DNA of 64,000 nt from Endocalyx cinctus (Eukaryota; Ascomycota; Sordariomycetes; Amphisphaeriales; Apiosporaceae), in assembly GCA_001600455.1 (NCBI GenBank), contig BCKC01000014.1, positions 62,001 to 126,000 on the forward strand, given 5' to 3'. Positions 12,463 through 23,822 of the stretch are shown piece by piece. The position numbers were made by a program, and so were the translations under genes. Under the pieces are notes generated by a model. That model searched no databases, was not told the DNA's origin, and saw nothing but the letters and a program-made list of their open reading frames with translations. How positions within the stretch are numbered: the stretch's first letter is position 1; each line of letters begins with the position of its first letter.

Positions 12463-13395
12463 ATGGCTTCAAAGGTTTTTATCGTAACCGGCGCGAGTCG
12501 AGGATTAGGCGTAGCTGTGGCACAGGCGTTGTTGAAGGCTTCGCATAAAGTATTCCTTGTAGCTAGGTCCGAGGGTGAACTGAAGGATTTCAAGTCGAAA
12601 TATGCCTCTTCGGTGGATTACATGGCTGCAGATCTTGCAGACTTGACGGTACGTTGGTTGAAACCTCATCTGCATTAGCTCTTACCTTAACTCACCTCAT
12701 TGACACCTAGGTCGCACCGAAAATCGTCCAATCAGCAATTAAAGCTTTTGGACAAATTGACGGTTTGGTTATCAACCATGGGACATTAACTCCCATCACG
12801 AAGATAGCCAATTCAAGCGCCGAAGAATGGAGAGATGCCTATAACATCAACGTCTTCAGTGCGGTAGCACTTGTAAGCTAATTTGCTAAGGATTATCGTA
12901 TATTTGGCCATATGCTAACGTGCAAGCAGGTCCAAGAGGCTATTCCAGAACTTCGAAAGAGCCAAGGCCGAATTGTCTTCATCTCATCTGGGGCTTCGAT
13001 AGGTGCTACTGCAGGTTGGGCGGCTTACGGTACTTCAAAGGCGGCTATTAATCACATGTGCACTCATTTAGCTGTCGAAGAGCCATCTATTACTAGTGTT
13101 GCTATCTCGCCTGGCAAGGTTGATACGGCAATGCAGAAACAAATCAGAGACGAGGGCCTCAACGGTATGGATGCAGATGTACATGCCAGTTTCGTCGCGG
13201 AGCATGAGACCGGTCGGCTTCTCAATCCAGATACACCTGGTGGTGTGATAGCCAAACTAGTTATTGGTGCTACCCGGACCTTGAACGGTAAACACTTTAG
13301 GTACGTCTATAGGGTCTTGCCTACCAGAGAAGTTTCAAAATCTAATAAGCGTTTTACACAGGTGGAATGCAGCAGAGCTTGCCGACTTCCAATAG
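12463..13395 (+). CDS. Short-chain dehydrogenase/reductase (benzil reductase-like)
   Basis: Classical NAD(P)H-dependent SDR, probably cytosolic. Four exons (12463-12648, 12711-12872, 12930-13300, 13362-13395) join to 250 aa. Visible family motifs are TGASRGLG at the N-terminus (nucleotide binding), a VINHGT version of the NAG motif, the catalytic serine in FISSGASIG, YGTSK with the catalytic Tyr and Lys, and SPGKVDTAM. The final 34-bp exon encodes WNAAELADFQ and is missed without splicing. Organisation resembles the yeast YIR035C/IRC24 benzil-reductase and sepiapterin-reductase type, but the substrate cannot be read from sequence. Arginine and Ser residues after the first strand suggest NADPH preference. 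It is divergently paired with the FAD oxidoreductase. Confidence 0.9.
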
Positions 13396-13700
13396 GGCTC
13401 TTACAGATATCAACCAAGCCAAGAAATCTATATCCATATCAAGTTAGCAAGGGTCAGTGAAAACCGGATGTAAAAATATAATATGAATTTTTATGCTTCA
13501 GGCGAAAGATGAAAAGACTAGTATAGATTTTCTACATAGATGATTCGGGATAGCATGTCATCATAGGCAATTGAATAGAATACTGAAAATTTGAATCATA
13601 CCTGAAACATAGAAAAAAATAGGTTTATTTTCCCACATCAATGATGGAGAACTTGACTACTTCTAAAGTATGACATCTGATTAGTTTTGAACCACTGGTG

Positions 13701-14200
13701 TCATTTCTGATATAACGTAAATTCATATGGGTAGGCGATCAGGTTGAAAGATAGTCCGTCATCTGGGTTCGGAATTTGATAGTACATTTGGATATTTGGC
13801 ATCATGCTAATAGTGCAAGAGAAGAAGATGAGAAAATCCTGTGAGAGATGAACGTACACACTGTGAACACCCGAAAAGGTAACCTAAACACTCTAATTAG
13901 TTGGAATACAAAGTGCTTCGAAAACAATTCATGAAGAATAATGGGTTAAAATTCTCAGATATGTCGTTTGGCTTAGACGTGTCGATCACCATATTGGCCT
14001 TAAGACCATAGTAAGACTGGGGCGACAACGTGTTCATCATAGAAAGTAAGGATAGGGAAAATATGATCCGCGAGAGAGAGAGAAAATACACGACATACCT
14101 TTTCGGAAATAATAGGCGCGACCCTAAGAGTCAGAACACCTGGACGGCAGGCGACAGTAATGCATATATCTGAATTAGGTCTTACTCTCGCAAACACACC
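13701..14200 (-). CDS. Possible unrecognised spliced gene, minus strand
   Basis: Three coding-like blocks are compatible with splicing. The first, about 14198-14099, has GVFARVRPNSDICITVAC and ends GAAAAG before a GTATGT donor. The second starts at 14016 after CCCCAG (SYYGLKANMVIDTSKPND) in the same phase. The third starts at 13883 after TTTAG, itself preceded by an ACTAAT branch-like site, and runs to a TGA at 13703-13701 (contains MMPNIQMYYQIPNPDDGLSF). The third block has mostly C-ending codons although the surroundings are AT-rich. The donor of block two is unresolved (GTGATC at 13989, or a weaker GTTTTC further on), and no convincing start codon was found. No family recognised. It could be a lineage-specific gene or chance. 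Confidence 0.35.
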
Positions 14201-15322
14201 GATATTTTATTCCGATGCATGGTATTCTTATCAACCAAGTCATCTCTCATATTGTGCTAAGTACTGCGACAAGCCGATTTGGAAATATCCAACGTTGTGA
14301 AACCGGAGACAAAGATATTTATTATTGAAGTAATGGAAATGAATAAAATCCTTCTTGACGCGACTCGCCTACAAGACGTGTGCCGTGCGCCAAAAAGCAC
14401 ATTATTCACTAGTTACCATTGTTCAAAATAAAGAATAAAGAATAAAGCAGCATTGTATACTTAATACCTAGTGGTTTAGAAGAGACTGGCGATTCATAAT
14501 TCTAAAGAATCAAGAATCTGAGGAAGGGTAAATGAGAATGAAGTAGGAAAGTTAAAAAATTTTTAAGAGCAGAAAAAAAAAAAAGTGAAAATAAATGGAA
14601 GGTTTCCACAGAAGCTTCGACCAATTAAAAGAGAGTGGATAAGAAGAAGAAATACGCCACACTTAATCCGTATCTATCCTAGGTAGGCTGCTAGGTAGGT
14701 ATAATGGATGTAGTGTACTGAAGTACATACAGGTGTATCCTCTATACCATTGGCTAAGGTTTAGGCGGTTTAGGCGACAAAGGGCGTTAAGCCACGCCTG
14801 GAAAATAACAAGGGGTCAATTTATGGGCCTCATTAAGTACAAATACCCTTTGAACCTCCATCGCACTTTCGCCTGGTGCCTGCCACTGCCTGGGTCAGTA
14901 AATTCTTATAGCAGTTCCAAGTCACAGCGCCTATCGATTAAGAATTCCTTCTTGTCCTTAACCCTCTCTACCTCTGCCCTTGTTCATACTTCAATTTTTT
15001 CATCTTCTTTCTTCTCGTAATAAATTACAATTGCTCTAAGCAAGTAAGTTATCAAGAGTTCTTTATTATAAGACTTATTATATTTGTTTTTTTTTTCTTC
15101 TTCTTTTTTGAGCTGACTGGTTGGTTTTGCATTGTTTTAAAGACCGTCAATATATCCATCTTATAAGATTACGAGAGGAGGTCGGCCTTGATATCTCCTG
15201 TGGACACTATATATTGGATATAAATATATAAATCCCCAACGCCACCAAGCCTAGCTCTAAGTGCTATTGATATCCGCCCCACCATATCCTTCTACGAGTA
15301 GATTTTGGGTTCTACTTTCATC
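14201..15322. other. AT-rich intergenic region upstream of NC2-beta
   Basis: No gene supported. A short AATAAAG tandem repeat lies at about 14427-14449. CT-rich sequence at 14930-15010 and 15080-15115 looks like promoter and leader sequence of the downstream gene. Confidence 0.5.
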
Positions 15323-16642
15323 ATGTCGGATCACGAATACGGAGGTGAGTTATCGTCATATTTCCTTCATTACACAAGTTTGAATTTGAATTCTGTTTTA
15401 TTTTGTTTTACTATATAATCTATATTATATTCCTTTCCATCTTTCTTGTACCCTCCTTAGACAAGCAAATGTTCATTATTCAAACTAGGGGGATGCCGCC
15501 CTTAGCACCTAACAGTTCTCTGGATTGGATGCCTTGCTGGAATATCAAGTGATACACAACAAGGCTACCCGCCAACCGCATGCTTTAAACCAATTATCTC
15601 TAGATACGATAGTTCACCAAGGCGAGCCTCGTTCATATTCTACCTTATCAACATCCGATTTCCTTCTCTTGATCCCAGATTTCTTCCTTTCATCTCAAGT
15701 GATAATACTTTCTTCACAAAAATCGTAATAACAAAAATGGTATTCAATATCAAATTTCCTAAATCAGCTCAGGAGCGAGCTAGCCATTATTCAATGAATC
15801 CCCAATCGCTCTTGTCAACCTATTCACAGTCACACTTTTTACTCAATGTCTTCCCCCCTCCCATATCCATTCCATTTAGGCCCAGTTCGCCAAAATAATA
15901 TATATGTATATCTATACGTACTTTTTTTTTTAAAAAAAAAAAAAAACATGGATATTGTATATTTATACTTCTCTCACCCCCATTCGTCACTTCATATTTT
16001 TCATCGATAATATCAAGATGTCAATGTCTAAGACGGATCAATTTTGGAATGTCGTGGATGGGTTTACTTCGGGTTTTGCTTCCCTTTCCCATTCGCTTTT
16101 CGCTTTTATATACTTTAATTGACGCTACAGACACTAACTGGTCTACCCTTCTTAGGCAACGATGATTTGTCCCTCCCAAAAGGTACGTATACTTATATCA
16201 TAAACACCCCCTTTATCATCCCCTGATATCATTTTTAAGGATTAGTCATCTAACTTGTTTGATAGCCACGGTTCAAAAGATTGTTAGCGAGATCTTACCC
16301 AACTCGACTGGCATTTCGTTCTCTAAAGAAGCCCGCGATTTGCTCATTGAATGCTGCGTGGAATTCATCACTCTCGTTTCCTCTGAAGCCAATGAGATCT
16401 CGGAGAAGGAGGCCAAGAAGACCATCGCCTGCGATCACATAACAAAGGCTTTGGATACCTTGGGCTTCGGTGACTACGTACCCGCCGTACTCGAAGCCGC
16501 GGCTCAGCACAAGGAAACGCAGAAGGTCCGAGAACGGCGAGGAAACAAGTTCGAGGATAGCGGTATGTCCATGGACGAACTTGCTCGACTGCAGCAGCAA
16601 GCGTTTGAGGAAGCTAGAAGAAACCAGAACGGAGAGGCTTAG
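15323..16642 (+). CDS. ncb2: NC2-beta (Dr1) histone-fold transcription regulator
   Basis: Beta subunit of negative cofactor 2, which with NC2-alpha binds TBP on promoter DNA and controls RNA polymerase II initiation. Three exons (15323-15344, 16156-16182, 16266-16642) give 141 aa. The two tiny 5' exons encode MSDHEYGG and NDDLSLPK and restore the family start before ATVQKIVSEILP. The histone fold spans roughly residues 14-100 (KEARDLLIECCVEFITLVS, AKKTIACDHITKALDTLGF), followed by a Gln/Glu-rich C-terminus. Intron 1 is 811 bp, very long for this genome, and contains its own ATG in good context (16018). No damage seen. The start at 15323 is chosen because homologues begin with the same residues. 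Confidence 0.93.
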
Positions 16643-18173
16643 TTTCAGCTTGATGAGAAGCACGGGAGAAGGAATAGTCGATGTTTGGGTCGACTCACTC
16701 TGGTATTGATCATAGGCGCTCAGGTCGGTATGGGATTGGAGGAGGTGCTCAAAATATCTAATGATGGATTGGTTTTGAGCATTGTTTCTTACAAAAAAAA
16801 AAAAAAAAAAAGGAAGCAAGTAGCTAGGTTTACTCGTACGGCCAACTAGCAAGTTAGGAGTGGCCGAGCTACGGTAGCCTGAAATACAGTTGCACAAAAC
16901 CGACCGTGCTGCATGGAATAGGCGTTGGCTCTGTCTTTTGGGCGCATTTGGGATTGTGATGGTTCTTTTTATTATTATTTTTTTTTTCCAAAAATAGAAA
17001 GCCTGTCTGCTTATTCATATGGCTTGTGATTTATATTATATTCTCAGTAATAATTAACATTCTTTGTACGGATTTTATTACATGATCTCCTTATCCATAG
17101 CCACAAGTAGCATTGCTGCCTTTTCCTCACATGATACAGTTCTCAAATGATAGCCTCTTACCAGTCTGTCCAGTGTACCCCCATATACATCTGAAGACAC
17201 CCTTTGTATCCTTGTTATGCGCTTTCACAGTTGAATCTAATGAGAAAAAGAAATACGGTGCAGCTCCCATGGTAAGGCATACATCTGATAATTTAGCATT
17301 ATATTGTTGTTACATAATTGGAAAGAACGTTCTATTGCTGGGTACGTTGTGACCGTAGCTGCTTGTGTATGGGTATCAAGTATATATCTAATTAGATAGT
17401 GGATAGCTGGTACTTGTATATGTACGTGAGTACCCTACACCTTTATAAGACCTCGAAGGGTTCATTTCAAAGGTAGTACTAGCTATGGATACCTAATGAG
17501 ATGTTGGGGCTGCATATTCATTTTGAGGTTTCATTGTATGACCTCCTTTTCGGCAAGGTACTGGTGTGCTTATGTGGGAGGTCTCGTGACATATATATAG
17601 TAGACTACAGGCGACTTGGTGCTTTTTAAGTTGATAGAAAGATAATATACAATATAGCTAATATATTCAAAAAGGGCTACCCAGTAATCGTTGAGGTATG
17701 AGAGTATAGTAGGGAAGCACTACATGCCCAGCCGGTCCGTATCGCCTAGGGTAGGATGATAGAGGAACGAAGAATACTATGGAATAAATGAGTCCCTAGA
17801 ATAAGGGCTACATGTTGTATGAATACCTTCCAGTTTACCTTGTATTCGTCCTTGATCAATCTATCATAGGCATCTCCTCCTTGTTGCAAATCATGATACA
17901 AGTATGGCAGGTACGGATTAGATCTGTTCGTTGTATGTTTGGGTGGTTGACTCCCCTATAAACAGGACTGTAGAGCGGCAAGAGCCGCTAGGAGACCACC
18001 CAACCTCTACCTGTTTATCATAAACATGCTACAATAATAACTATAACGTTCAATAAGTCACCTGCCTCTCAAACTTTTAAATCGTACTTTCTCTTTTTAT
18101 TCTCAACACTCCTTCTTCTCCTACGCATAATCCGTTCTTCCCCGCAACAACCCTCCTCTTGTAAAACATTCCT
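16643..18173. other. Intergenic region, no gene seen
   Basis: Contains the NC2-beta 3' region with an A tract at about 16793-16811, a T tract at 16976-16987, and AT-rich sequence with many short open frames but no splice-supported gene. The right end grades into the CT-rich leader of the BTB gene. Confidence 0.5.
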
Positions 18174-18406
18174 CTTTCACGTCAACAACTCTTCTCTTAT
18201 GAAGTACTCTTCTCTCCTACAGTACTCTTCTTTCACACCAACAACTCTTCTCTTATAGAGTACTCTACTCTCATACAGTACTCTTCTTTCACGTCAGCTG
18301 CTTGTTCCTCGTGCAGTATTCTGCTTTCACATTAGCAATTCTTCTACAGTGCAGTATTCTGCTTTCACGTCGGCAATTCTTCTATAGTGCACCTATTCTT
18401 CTTTCA
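18174..18406 (+). repeat. Direct-repeat block (2 x 56 bp, then 3 x about 38 bp) in the BTB gene leader
   Basis: Each unit starts with CTTTCAC or CTTTCAT. Starts fall at 18174, 18230, 18286, 18324, 18362 and 18401, so spacings are 56, 56, 38, 38 and 39 bp. The 18174 and 18230 copies are nearly identical over 56 bp; the one starting at 18286 belongs to the shorter, more diverged series sharing an AGTATTCTG end. The second 56-bp copy includes the palindrome AGAGTACTCT. The block ends 60 bp before the BTB start codon and is probably promoter or 5' UTR. Confidence 0.8.
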
Positions 18407-18465
18407 TGTCAATATCTCCTCTTTACTACTCACTTGCGCGCAACATCATTCTTTCATAAGTCACG

Positions 18466-20070
18466 ATGCCTCCTATTAGGTTCCAACTCAATGATGAATC
18501 GTAAGAATCTTCTAAATAATTATTTTCCTTCACATTCCTCTTATTATTTACCTATCCGAATTGCGAATCTTTTTTTTATTAACATTTGAATTTTCTTTAT
18601 GCCTAGATTGCTTTTGTCGGGAGCTTTCTCCGACATGGTCATCAAAAGCTCTTCTGGTGATGTCGAGATCCACTGCCATCGAGCTATCCTCTCTTCTCGA
18701 AGTGCTTGGTTTCATCGCGCTATCAATTTCGAGCCGGGTCTTCGTGTCTGCGTAAGTATATCCTTCGCCCGTTTTTTTTAATAATTATTTTATTTTCCCA
18801 CCCCAAAGATATATTCAGAAGAAGCTAACTGTCGGTTAAATACCATGCTACAGGAAACCACAGGTCAATCTATCCTTGCAATTCCGCTCCGCCATGGATA
18901 CGCTGATGCTTTCGCCGAAGTGCTGACTTTTCTCTACACCGGAGGTAAGCATATCTTATAATTAGTAGATCTATAGAAAATAAATAGTCAAAGAAAACGC
19001 TCACTAACCTCGAAAACTTGGTTTGCTTTCCAGCTCTGAGCCAATACCAAGAGGAAGGACCACTGGATAACGATCCGGAGTCTCTCATTTTACCAATGAG
19101 AATCTTCCATCTTGCTCGCTTTATGTCTATCCCCGGTCTGGAGAGAGCCGCGAAGAAGGCTTGGGAGGACCGTCTCTGTAGTTCTCTTTCGATCTTCGAG
19201 AGGGGTGGTCACTTTTTCGAGCAGCACAGATCCTTGGCCGTCTGGAATGCCATTAAGTGGGCGTACGGCGACGAATCCCACGAGGATTTCCAAAAAATTC
19301 TAGTCCGTTTCATCTCCGAGCGCTTTGAACGCGTTAAGAGAGACCCGAACTTCAAGAATATTTGGATTGATTTCCCCCGACTGGCGTCTGATGTAATCGT
19401 ATTCAGATACTACTTTAACATCAACATGGATGGCGGTAATGATCTCAACGATTATTACTATGACAGCGATGACTCGAACGATGATGACGATGATTATTAC
19501 GATCACGGTCATCATCATTATCACGATGAGAGTGATGACGATTACCGTGTTCACTTTGATGATTTCTACGATGACGGCAGTCGTTTCGATCACAACGATG
19601 GCAGTCGTTATGATCACGATGATGGTCGTTTTGATCACAATTATCGTCGTTTTGTCTGGTTCCAGGACGAGAACCGTGAGTTCCAGGACGAGAACCGTGA
19701 GTTCCAGAACGAGAATCGTGAGGAAGTTCGCGTTGTTTTCCCTTTCGGTCCGAGCGGCTCGGCCTCGATCTCGACCAATGACGGCGACCATTCTAGTGAC
19801 GATCCTCGTTCGACCTTAGCCAACTACGGTGATGGTCACGGTCATCATTTTAACTGGGCCTCCGGCGAGGAAGACCCCGGCAATAAGGACGGCGACGACA
19901 ATGGTGGTCCGACCGCGGCTAAAGAGGTCAACCAAGGCCAAGGTCTCGAGGAAGAGGAGCAGGAGCTCCTCACCGAGGAGGTTTGGCGCTATAGCGTTCT
20001 CAACAGCGACGATGAGCAGGAGCCTTACATGGCTCCTCCTTCCACGCCGGTTGACCAGATCATTCGTTAG
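18466..20070 (+). CDS. BTB/POZ-domain protein with acidic His/Asp-rich tail
   Basis: Four exons (18466-18500, 18607-18751, 18854-18944, 19034-20070) give 435 aa. The N-terminal 110 residues form a fungal-type BTB/POZ domain: LLLSGAFSDMVIKSSSGDVE, then IHCHRAILSSRSAWFHRAI, then the FAEVLTFLYTG helix, followed by a BACK-like helical region (RIFHLARFMSIPGLERAAKK). Such proteins dimerise and may act as Cullin-3 adaptors, though no second substrate domain (Kelch, MATH) follows. Residues about 225-310 are low complexity, made of Asp, His, Tyr and Arg with an HHHYHDESDDD core, and end in three near-copies of FQDENRE. The C-terminus is acidic. The function of the tail is unknown. An upstream repeat block lies in its leader. 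Confidence 0.85.
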
Positions 20071-23000
20071 AATCAGTCCCAGGACAAGAGTGGTTGGATG
20101 AGTATCCTCTGGATAAGGAGGGAATATTGGCAGCCATGAAGGAGATGTTGATGAATAGTTCTTGAGGTTTGAGTGATTTTACACTACTTGGAGTTTGGTT
20201 TGAGTGGTAGGCACTGCCTGGTTTCTATATTTGCAGGAAGCTTAGGGATGGTGTTTTGAATTCCTTGGGGATTTTACAGAACTCATTTGCAGGAGAGGAT
20301 AATCTTCTACAAAATTGTCAGATTTTTCACCAATAGCAGGGCGTATGGTTGCCTGATTTGTTATGGAAAGGGGTAGTAATGGATAGCAGTTACAGGCTGC
20401 TTTAGAAAAGCTCACTGGCAGCATTAGTCTAGCCAATATATACGGCGTTGAAAAAAAAAAGAAGAGGACAGACTTCTAAATTAACTTTTAGATGACTGGA
20501 CAATCGCGTAATCTTTTGTGTGAAGACAGTGATATGTACTTGGTATATAATTATGAAATACCCCATCTGCAAGGTTAACTACCTAGGTAGCTGATCGACC
20601 TAAGTCTTCTTTTATTTTATGGTATACGCGTGTTACATCCACATTATACACATACAATCCTCGAGACTTATGCACTACGCCACTCAAGAGACGTATATCT
20701 CCCACAACCCGTTCGGCTATCTCGAGGAAGCACGCGAGAGATCCGGCACGGAGAATTCGGTGGGTCCCTGGTATGAGCCGGATCGGCATCGCCTCTCGAT
20801 AGATCCGTCTCCACACGATTGGCATATGCTGTAGAATAAATAGAAACCGGTGGCAATAAATACTACAAGTATTCTACATGTGTATATTGGAATCCCATAA
20901 ATTTTCTTCATGTGTAATCTCAAAATGTGATATCGGGATAACCGAGGTATTCCGAGAAGAAGAAGACAGAAAAAAAAAAGATACACGATGGAAGATGATG
21001 CCGTAATGATACCTAGCGTATTCCGTAATGAATATTATATTGTTCATTCTAAATAAATTGTTGTACGAGCAAACTCGGCTGTGGCGTGAAGGGTCCATCC
21101 CAGCACTTTAGGTATCATCGCTTAAACCGATGACATTATCATGCCTGATCGATGGAGACTAAAGACGCGAAACACACAAGAGAGAGAAAAAAAAAAAGGG
21201 CGCAAGGAAATTAACTTTGAACCCAATTCTTCAAACCTGACGATATCTTCACAAAGATGGGACAAACTCGAAACATAGGAAGAAAAGCTGATCTATAATT
21301 TTCCTGTTTATGATATTCTATTTCTAGCGTAGTGTAGAAATCCCCAGAAATTAGGGCGGCAGGGCGGTGAATAATACAAGTAGTATAGTAGAAAATAAAA
21401 AAAAAGATGGAATTGTCCATGCTTTTTCTTCTATCTGCATAATTACGTCAGTGACATGAAATGACATAAGGTTTCTTCTCAGGTTCAAGTTTTTGATAGG
21501 GAAACCCCCGCAGCCCCACCATTGGTTAGATGCCTCTGGTCGTTGGTTTCATCATCGATAATAATAAAAGAAAGAATATAATATCAGAGAATTCCCATCG
21601 ATAAATCAAGAAAATAGATCTCTAAAATTGGGACCAATGGAATTCTTTGATCTTTTTTTTTTTAAATTATCTTTGCATGAGAGACAGGGAGGGAAACAAA
21701 GAGAGATCTGAGAGTACCTCACAAGATTCGTTGCATTATTCTTTCTACAGTATGCTAGTTCCCTTCTCGGTGAGGGAAAAAACATTAATCAGGTCATCCT
21801 ATCGGGCTATACTACTTCTATTACACTAATTTATTTAAGTAAAAATACTTACATAGGGATGATATGTAGTATACCTCTGTATGTAGGTATGTATACTACT
21901 TACAACTACCTAGGCTGCCTACCTAAGTACCTACTGCTTCATGCATGTCCACCTACGTTTGTTTACCAACCAAATCAACATAAATAATTTTAATATTGTC
22001 CATATTTATGTGTTTGTGGATTGCTGAACCAATTATAAACAAAATAGTGGCATCTTCATCCAGCGCCCTTTTTTAAACTTAAGGAGCGTCATGCCGGCAA
22101 ACGGGTAAGCTGGAGAAGGAGTTCAGCCCTCATTTCTCATTCCCAGTGTACACTGTACAAGTCCATATGGGGGGGGTTCCTTGGGGGGTCCTTGCGCTTG
22201 CGGAGGCTCACGAGACTCATCAAACTCACGTCACATTCATCACTCAGCATACATAAAATAAAAAATGGTCTGACAGCCTGATTTAGGTTCAAGCACAAAA
22301 TCTCGTAGGAAGTGGGAAATAAAATAATACGTAGTAAACAGACAAAAAAAAAGTGGAAAACTAGATGCCTTTTTCCTTCTTCTTCTTTCCTTGCAGCCCA
22401 AGAAACAAAGTGGGTTTGGAGAGTATACGTCTGCCTGCCTAGTGTAGAATATTCGTAAAGCTTCATTTTGGGAAGGAAAAAAAAAAAGAAAAAAGAAAAG
22501 GAAACCAGTTTTTAAACCAGGTCAAGGTTTAAGAAGTACCGATCACAATTTAATGGGTTACTCTTGGGCCTTGAACTGGGGCGCTGCGGAACGGTCCTAC
22601 ATTACGGTAGTAGTGAATATACTACACTAGAATTAATGGACATGTAAACCATCACAAAAAAAACAAAAGCGCCCTGTCAGGCTTTTGCCAGTATTCTAAC
22701 CCTGCCTGGTTTCCACCTAATTCAGCCATCCAGCCCCTCCAAATAATTTACTTACCTACCCAATCCGAAGATGTACATGCTACCGCTGCCTACCTTACCA
22801 AACGACGAATTGAATTATATACCAGTGTGAGTGAAATATCTTTTTATTGAAAAATGTTAATTTTGATTGGTTAATAATTGTGAAGTAATATGAAAAAAAA
22901 TAAACAGAAAGGGAGAAGAAGAGATATGTCCAATATGTGTACGTAAGTACGTACTATGTACTTGGATGTAAGTATAAAAATCCACGTTTTGCTGGTTAAG

Positions 23001-23822
23001 GAACAGAGGGGAATACCGTATGATGTTACTTTACATGAGGAAACCTGCTAGGATTTATTTCCAGTTCTATACCTCCCCTGTTCCTAGTTACTAGTTGCTG
23101 TAGGATGACGACGTCGCATCAATTATTTCTAGCTCCCTCTACCAGGTAGACCTAAATTAACCAACAACATAAGCCAAGTAAACTTCCAGACAGGATCTTG
23201 TGCTCACCTTTTTCTTTTTCTTTTTTTTTTTTTTTTGTCCAGATCAAGCGTGTGCCAGTTTTAAACATCCAATACGAAGACCGGAGGACTCTGACACATA
23301 CCCATGATCTTTGCGACCTCGAAAATCTTATGACCCTCCATCTTCTCCAAGCCTCTTTTCCAAACCTGCAACTCATTTCTTCTTTTGTCATTTCTAGATT
23401 AATCATTTAACCTAGAAATATAACAAACATTCTTATCCGTACCACACCTTGTCAACCCTTTTTCTTTTCTCTTCTCTTTCTTCTTCTTCTCTGTATTTTT
23501 CTACAATACAGTTTCATAACAACCATAGATAAGTTGAGGCTGTTTACTAGCTGAAGAACCGCGCAGTGTTATTGCGCCGTTCGTCAGTCCTAGTCCTACA
23601 CTTATTTCGCTTTCCTAAATACCCCGCTATAAAACGCATCAGCTGCGTAAAACCTTCACACGACACAGCCTATTGACCGCTTATTTCAATTTACTGGCTC
23701 ACCAAATTTTCGTACTTTTTACCCATCTAGAGACGAAAACTATAGAAGAAAACCCCTCAAAACAACACAAACACAACAAAATAGTCAAACACAAAAAAAG
23801 GGATATTTGATTTTTCTTCAAG
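20071..23822. other. 3.7-kb gene-poor region
   Basis: No gene supported. A GC-richer patch at about 20690-20835 contains a 71-aa plus-strand frame with a plausible tail but no recognised family. The rest is AT-rich with many A and T runs and repeated short CTACCTA motifs (21900-21960). The final 400 bp are CT-rich and probably the leader of the next gene. Confidence 0.45.

Noticed and set aside
19300..19791. Minus-strand Ile/Val-rich frame of 163 codons
   Set aside because: Antisense of the Asp-rich tail of the BTB protein; GAT/GAC repeats read as ATC/GTC on the other strand.
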